DNA of 7,204 nt, taken from NCBI GenBank assembly GCA_023387085.1, contig JAEWIL010000209.1:1-7204 (forward strand), given 5' to 3'. A program made the translations under genes and the position numbers. Positions 5,691-7,204 of the stretch are shown in pieces. Source of the DNA: Pseudomonadota bacterium (GTDB lineage Bacteria; Pseudomonadota; Alphaproteobacteria; Sphingomonadales; Sphingomonadaceae). The first letter of the stretch is position 1, and each line of letters opens with the position of its first letter. The notes beneath the pieces were generated by a model. That model was not told the DNA's origin. It saw only the letters and a list, made by a program, of their open reading frames with translations, and made no database searches.

Positions 5691-5943
5691 TCGATCGGGG
5701 TAGTTTAAGCTTTTCTATTTTTGCTAAGTGATTCTGCATTTTTTTGGCAGTTTCCAAACCTCGGCACTGCCTCCCCTCCTTTTCCGAGACTGGATTCGCA
5801 TCCAGTTCGCAAGGCGCACGGGCGACGCCCAAGCCAGCCTTCATTCCGCGAGAATATCACGAAAGCGGACTATCGTGCGGCGTGGTTGCCGAGTTGGCGG
5901 CTCATGCCCAAATAGCCTTGGCAGACATGAAAGAGGCAGAATT

Positions 5944-6597
5944 TTGAAGATCGTGAATGGCGCAAGCTTGCAGCCCCGGTCCGGGGGTGCCCCGAAGAAG
6001 CTCATTCTCCTCCTGCATGGCTTCGGGTCGAGCGGGACGGACATGATCTCGCTCGCGCCGCAGTGGCAAGACGCTCTGCCCGACACCTTGTTTCTTGCCC
6101 CGCACGCACCGCAGCGCTGCGGCATGATGGGGGCGGGCTATCAATGGTGGGGACTGACCGGCTTTGCGCCGTCCGCGCTCGCTGCCGGTGCGGCCTCGGC
6201 CGCGCCGGCGATCGACGCCTTCATCGACCGCAAGCTCGCGCAATATGATCTGAGCGAGGCCGACCTCGCCATCGTCGGCTTCAGTCAGGGGACGATAATG
6301 GCCCTGCATGTCGCGCTGCGGCGACGGCGGGCGGTCGCTGCCGTCGTTGGCTATTCCGGCATGTTGGCAGGGACGCTCGGGCTGAATCCCGAGGAGCTCC
6401 CAAAGCCGCCCGTGCTATTGGTGCACGGCACCGCTGACCCGGTCGTTCCGATCGCCGCGCTGCACATGACGGAGAGCGAGCTCAAGCGCCTCGGCATCGA
6501 CGTTACCGCGCACGTCTCCTACGGTGTCGCACACACCGTGGACCCCGTCGGACTTCGCCTCGGCCGGGATTTCGTGGCGGAGGCCTTCGGTCACTAG
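5944..6597 (+). CDS. Phospholipase/carboxylesterase-family alpha/beta hydrolase
   Basis: A 217-aa serine hydrolase of the phospholipase/carboxylesterase family, cytoplasmic (no signal peptide). Residues 20-26 give the first strand and oxyanion-loop motif LILLLHGFGSSG. APHAPQ (52-57) and the YQWWGL segment (66-71) are typical of the family. The nucleophile elbow is GFSQG with Ser114, the acid is Asp165 in HGTADPVVP, and the base is His197 in GVAHTV, so the catalytic triad is complete. The family hydrolyses carboxylic esters, including lysophospholipids or short acyl esters; the substrate here cannot be told. I chose TTG at 5944, 7 nt after AAAGAGG; this gives the normal family length. The ATG at 5728 would add 72 residues of unrelated, Arg-rich sequence, and GTG at 5953 is an alternative. 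The gene appears monocistronic, 90 bp before the next small gene. Confidence 0.92.
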   Translation: MKIVNGASLQPRSGGAPKKLILLLHGFGSSGTDMISLAPQWQDALPDTLFLAPHAPQRCGMMGAGYQWWGLTGFAPSALAAGAASAAPAIDAFIDRKLAQYDLSEADLAIVGFSQGTIMALHVALRRRRAVAAVVGYSGMLAGTLGLNPEELPKPPVLLVHGTADPVVPIAALHMTESELKRLGIDVTAHVSYGVAHTVDPVGLRLGRDFVAEAFGH

Positions 6598-6652
6598 TTC
6601 GCCTTTCGCGCTCCGGGCCTGAAAGCGGGCTGCCTCGGCTCGGCCAAATGCC

Positions 6653-6681
6653 TTCATATCGGTCTGTCGGACTGGCATAAT
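6653..6681 (+). promoter_or_regulatory. Candidate promoter for the 42-aa/64-aa gene pair
   Basis: TTCATA (6653-6658) and CATAAT (6676-6681) lie 17 bp apart and match four and five of six sigma-70 consensus bases. The -10 ends 6 nt before the ATG at 6688, so transcription would start at or within a base of the first codon. No Shine-Dalgarno lies between, which agrees with a leaderless message. Confidence 0.45.
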
Positions 6682-6687
6682 GCGCTC

Positions 6688-6816
6688 ATGGCGGAACAAA
6701 AACCGAAATGGCCTTTGGGCCTGCGCATCGAATTCTGGTTCGCATCGATCCTTACGGCCGGCGCAGTCCTTCATGGTGCCTGGACCGCTATCGACGCCCT
6801 GTTCGGCAAATTATGA
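6688..6816 (+). CDS. 42-aa single-pass membrane protein, function unknown
   Basis: A 42-aa peptide with a basic N-terminus (MAEQKPKWPLGLR) followed by one hydrophobic segment at about residues 16-38 (FWFASILTAGAVLHGAWTAI) and a short end GKL. By the positive-inside rule the N-terminus should be cytoplasmic. The stop TGA at 6814-6816 overlaps the ATG of the next gene as ATGA, a classic translational-coupling junction. The start has no Shine-Dalgarno, but a promoter-like pair would begin transcription at the ATG itself. I do not recognise the family. The overlap and codon use support a real gene. Confidence 0.55.
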   Translation: MAEQKPKWPLGLRIEFWFASILTAGAVLHGAWTAIDALFGKL

Positions 6817-7007
6817 GCCTGACACCCGATCGCCACATCTGGGCCTGCGCGCTCGCGGTGGAGAAGCAGCACGGCAAGCGAGCGGCGGTCTTCGCCGCCG
6901 AACGCATCGGTGCGCTTGCGCTCGCCGGTGATCATGATGGCGTCGCGATGTGGAAAGCGATTGCCGCACGCCTCGATGCAATGCGGCAGGGCATCGCGTC
7001 AATCTGA
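6813..7007 (+). CDS. Small conserved protein, DUF6961-like
   Basis: A 64-aa soluble protein starting MSLTPDRHIWACALAVEKQH, followed by FAAERIGALALAGDHDGVAM and a helical end WKAIAARLDAMRQ. The pattern of a W-x-x-A-x-x-V-E-x-x-H-G start, an ERIGALALAGD centre and a GVAMWKAIAARLD end matches what I recall of DUF6961, a family of small proteins known mainly from Sphingomonadales; this is from memory, not a search. No function is known. It is translationally coupled by a 4-nt ATGA overlap to the 42-aa membrane protein upstream. The start at 6813 is supported by the overlap; longer in-frame starts at 6708 would enter the noncoding register of the upstream gene. Confidence 0.7.
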   Translation: MSLTPDRHIWACALAVEKQHGKRAAVFAAERIGALALAGDHDGVAMWKAIAARLDAMRQGIASI

Positions 7008-7080
7008 GCCGTCTCTCACCAGCGGCAAACTCGCCGGCACGTCATTTCTTTTTCGGAAATTGAACCTATAGCGCCATGCA

Positions 7081-7204
7081 ATGACCCAGAGGCCAACCAT
7101 TGCAGAGCGCGTTGAGGCGCTGATCCGCAGGCTGGACGGAACGCCGCTCTGCGACGAATGCATCGCCGATCGTCTCGACCTGTCGTCGCTCGCGCAGGCG
7201 AGCG
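7081..7204 (+). CDS. Small protein with CxxC motif, cut by the window end
   Basis: The frame from ATG 7081 stays open to the window edge, giving 41 residues that begin MTQRPTIAERVEALIRRLDG and continue TPLCDECIADRLDLSS. The CDEC pair suggests half of a zinc-binding site, with a second CxxC expected in the missing part. The family resembles short sphingomonad hypotheticals with a helical start and two CxxC pairs. No Shine-Dalgarno precedes it; TATAGC at 7067-7072 ends 8 nt before the ATG, so it may be leaderless. The alternative ATG at 7075 stops after two codons. Function is unknown. Confidence 0.6.
   Translation, partial: MTQRPTIAERVEALIRRLDGTPLCDECIADRLDLSSLAQAS

Noticed and set aside
5728..5943. 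72-residue N-terminal extension of the hydrolase from ATG 5728
   Set aside because: The sequence is Arg- and Ser-rich without family similarity, lacks a Shine-Dalgarno, and would exceed normal family length. TTG 5944 has AAAGAGG at correct spacing.
6601..6626. Terminator after the hydrolase (CTTTC/GAAAG)
   Set aside because: Only a 5-bp stem with a 13-nt loop and no T run.

Overview
The window looks like chromosomal DNA from an alphaproteobacterium, most likely of the order Sphingomonadales. The evidence is high GC with strong G/C preference at third codon positions, and several small proteins of types I associate with sphingomonads: a winged-helix protein with a long charged N-terminus, a small polytopic membrane protein, and a 64-aa protein that looks like DUF6961. 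The assignment is inference; no rRNA, tRNA or species marker is present. I see no CRISPR array, complete insertion sequence, integrase or phage structural gene.

Layout. (1) 1-1457, plus strand: a 62-aa two-helix membrane protein (202-390), then a 298-aa protein that joins a Phd/YefM antitoxin-like N-terminus to two PAS-like sensory domains (561-1457). No toxin gene adjoins it. (2) 1458-2434: about 1 kb without a convincing gene. (3) 2459-2989, plus strand: a MarR-like winged-helix regulator, convergent with the next block and overlapping its last gene by 11 bp. (4) 5029 down to 2979, minus strand: five closely spaced small genes, probably an operon. In transcription order they encode a LuxR-type HTH protein with a C-terminal membrane anchor, an Ala-rich helical protein, a multi-helix membrane protein, an 81-aa HTH protein and a 67-aa helical protein. 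(5) 5030-5943: a 0.9-kb gap with a 13-bp palindrome, a strong Shine-Dalgarno feeding a 17-codon ORF, and a run of nested perfect inverted repeats that may be a structured RNA. (6) 5944-7204, plus strand: a phospholipase/carboxylesterase-family serine hydrolase starting at TTG, a 42-aa/64-aa gene pair joined by ATGA overlap, and the start of a CxxC-containing small protein cut by the window end.

How the parts fit. The central block mixes two or three DNA-binding proteins, one of them membrane-tethered, with membrane and helical proteins of unknown function. This suggests an envelope-linked regulatory module, but no input or target can be read from the sequence. The Phd-PAS protein is a second sensory/DNA-binding candidate. 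The most unusual items are the membrane-anchored LuxR operon, the Phd-PAS fusion, the unexplained structured gap upstream of the hydrolase, and the repeated occurrence of -10-like hexamers 6-8 nt before start codons that lack a Shine-Dalgarno, which suggests leaderless mRNAs.
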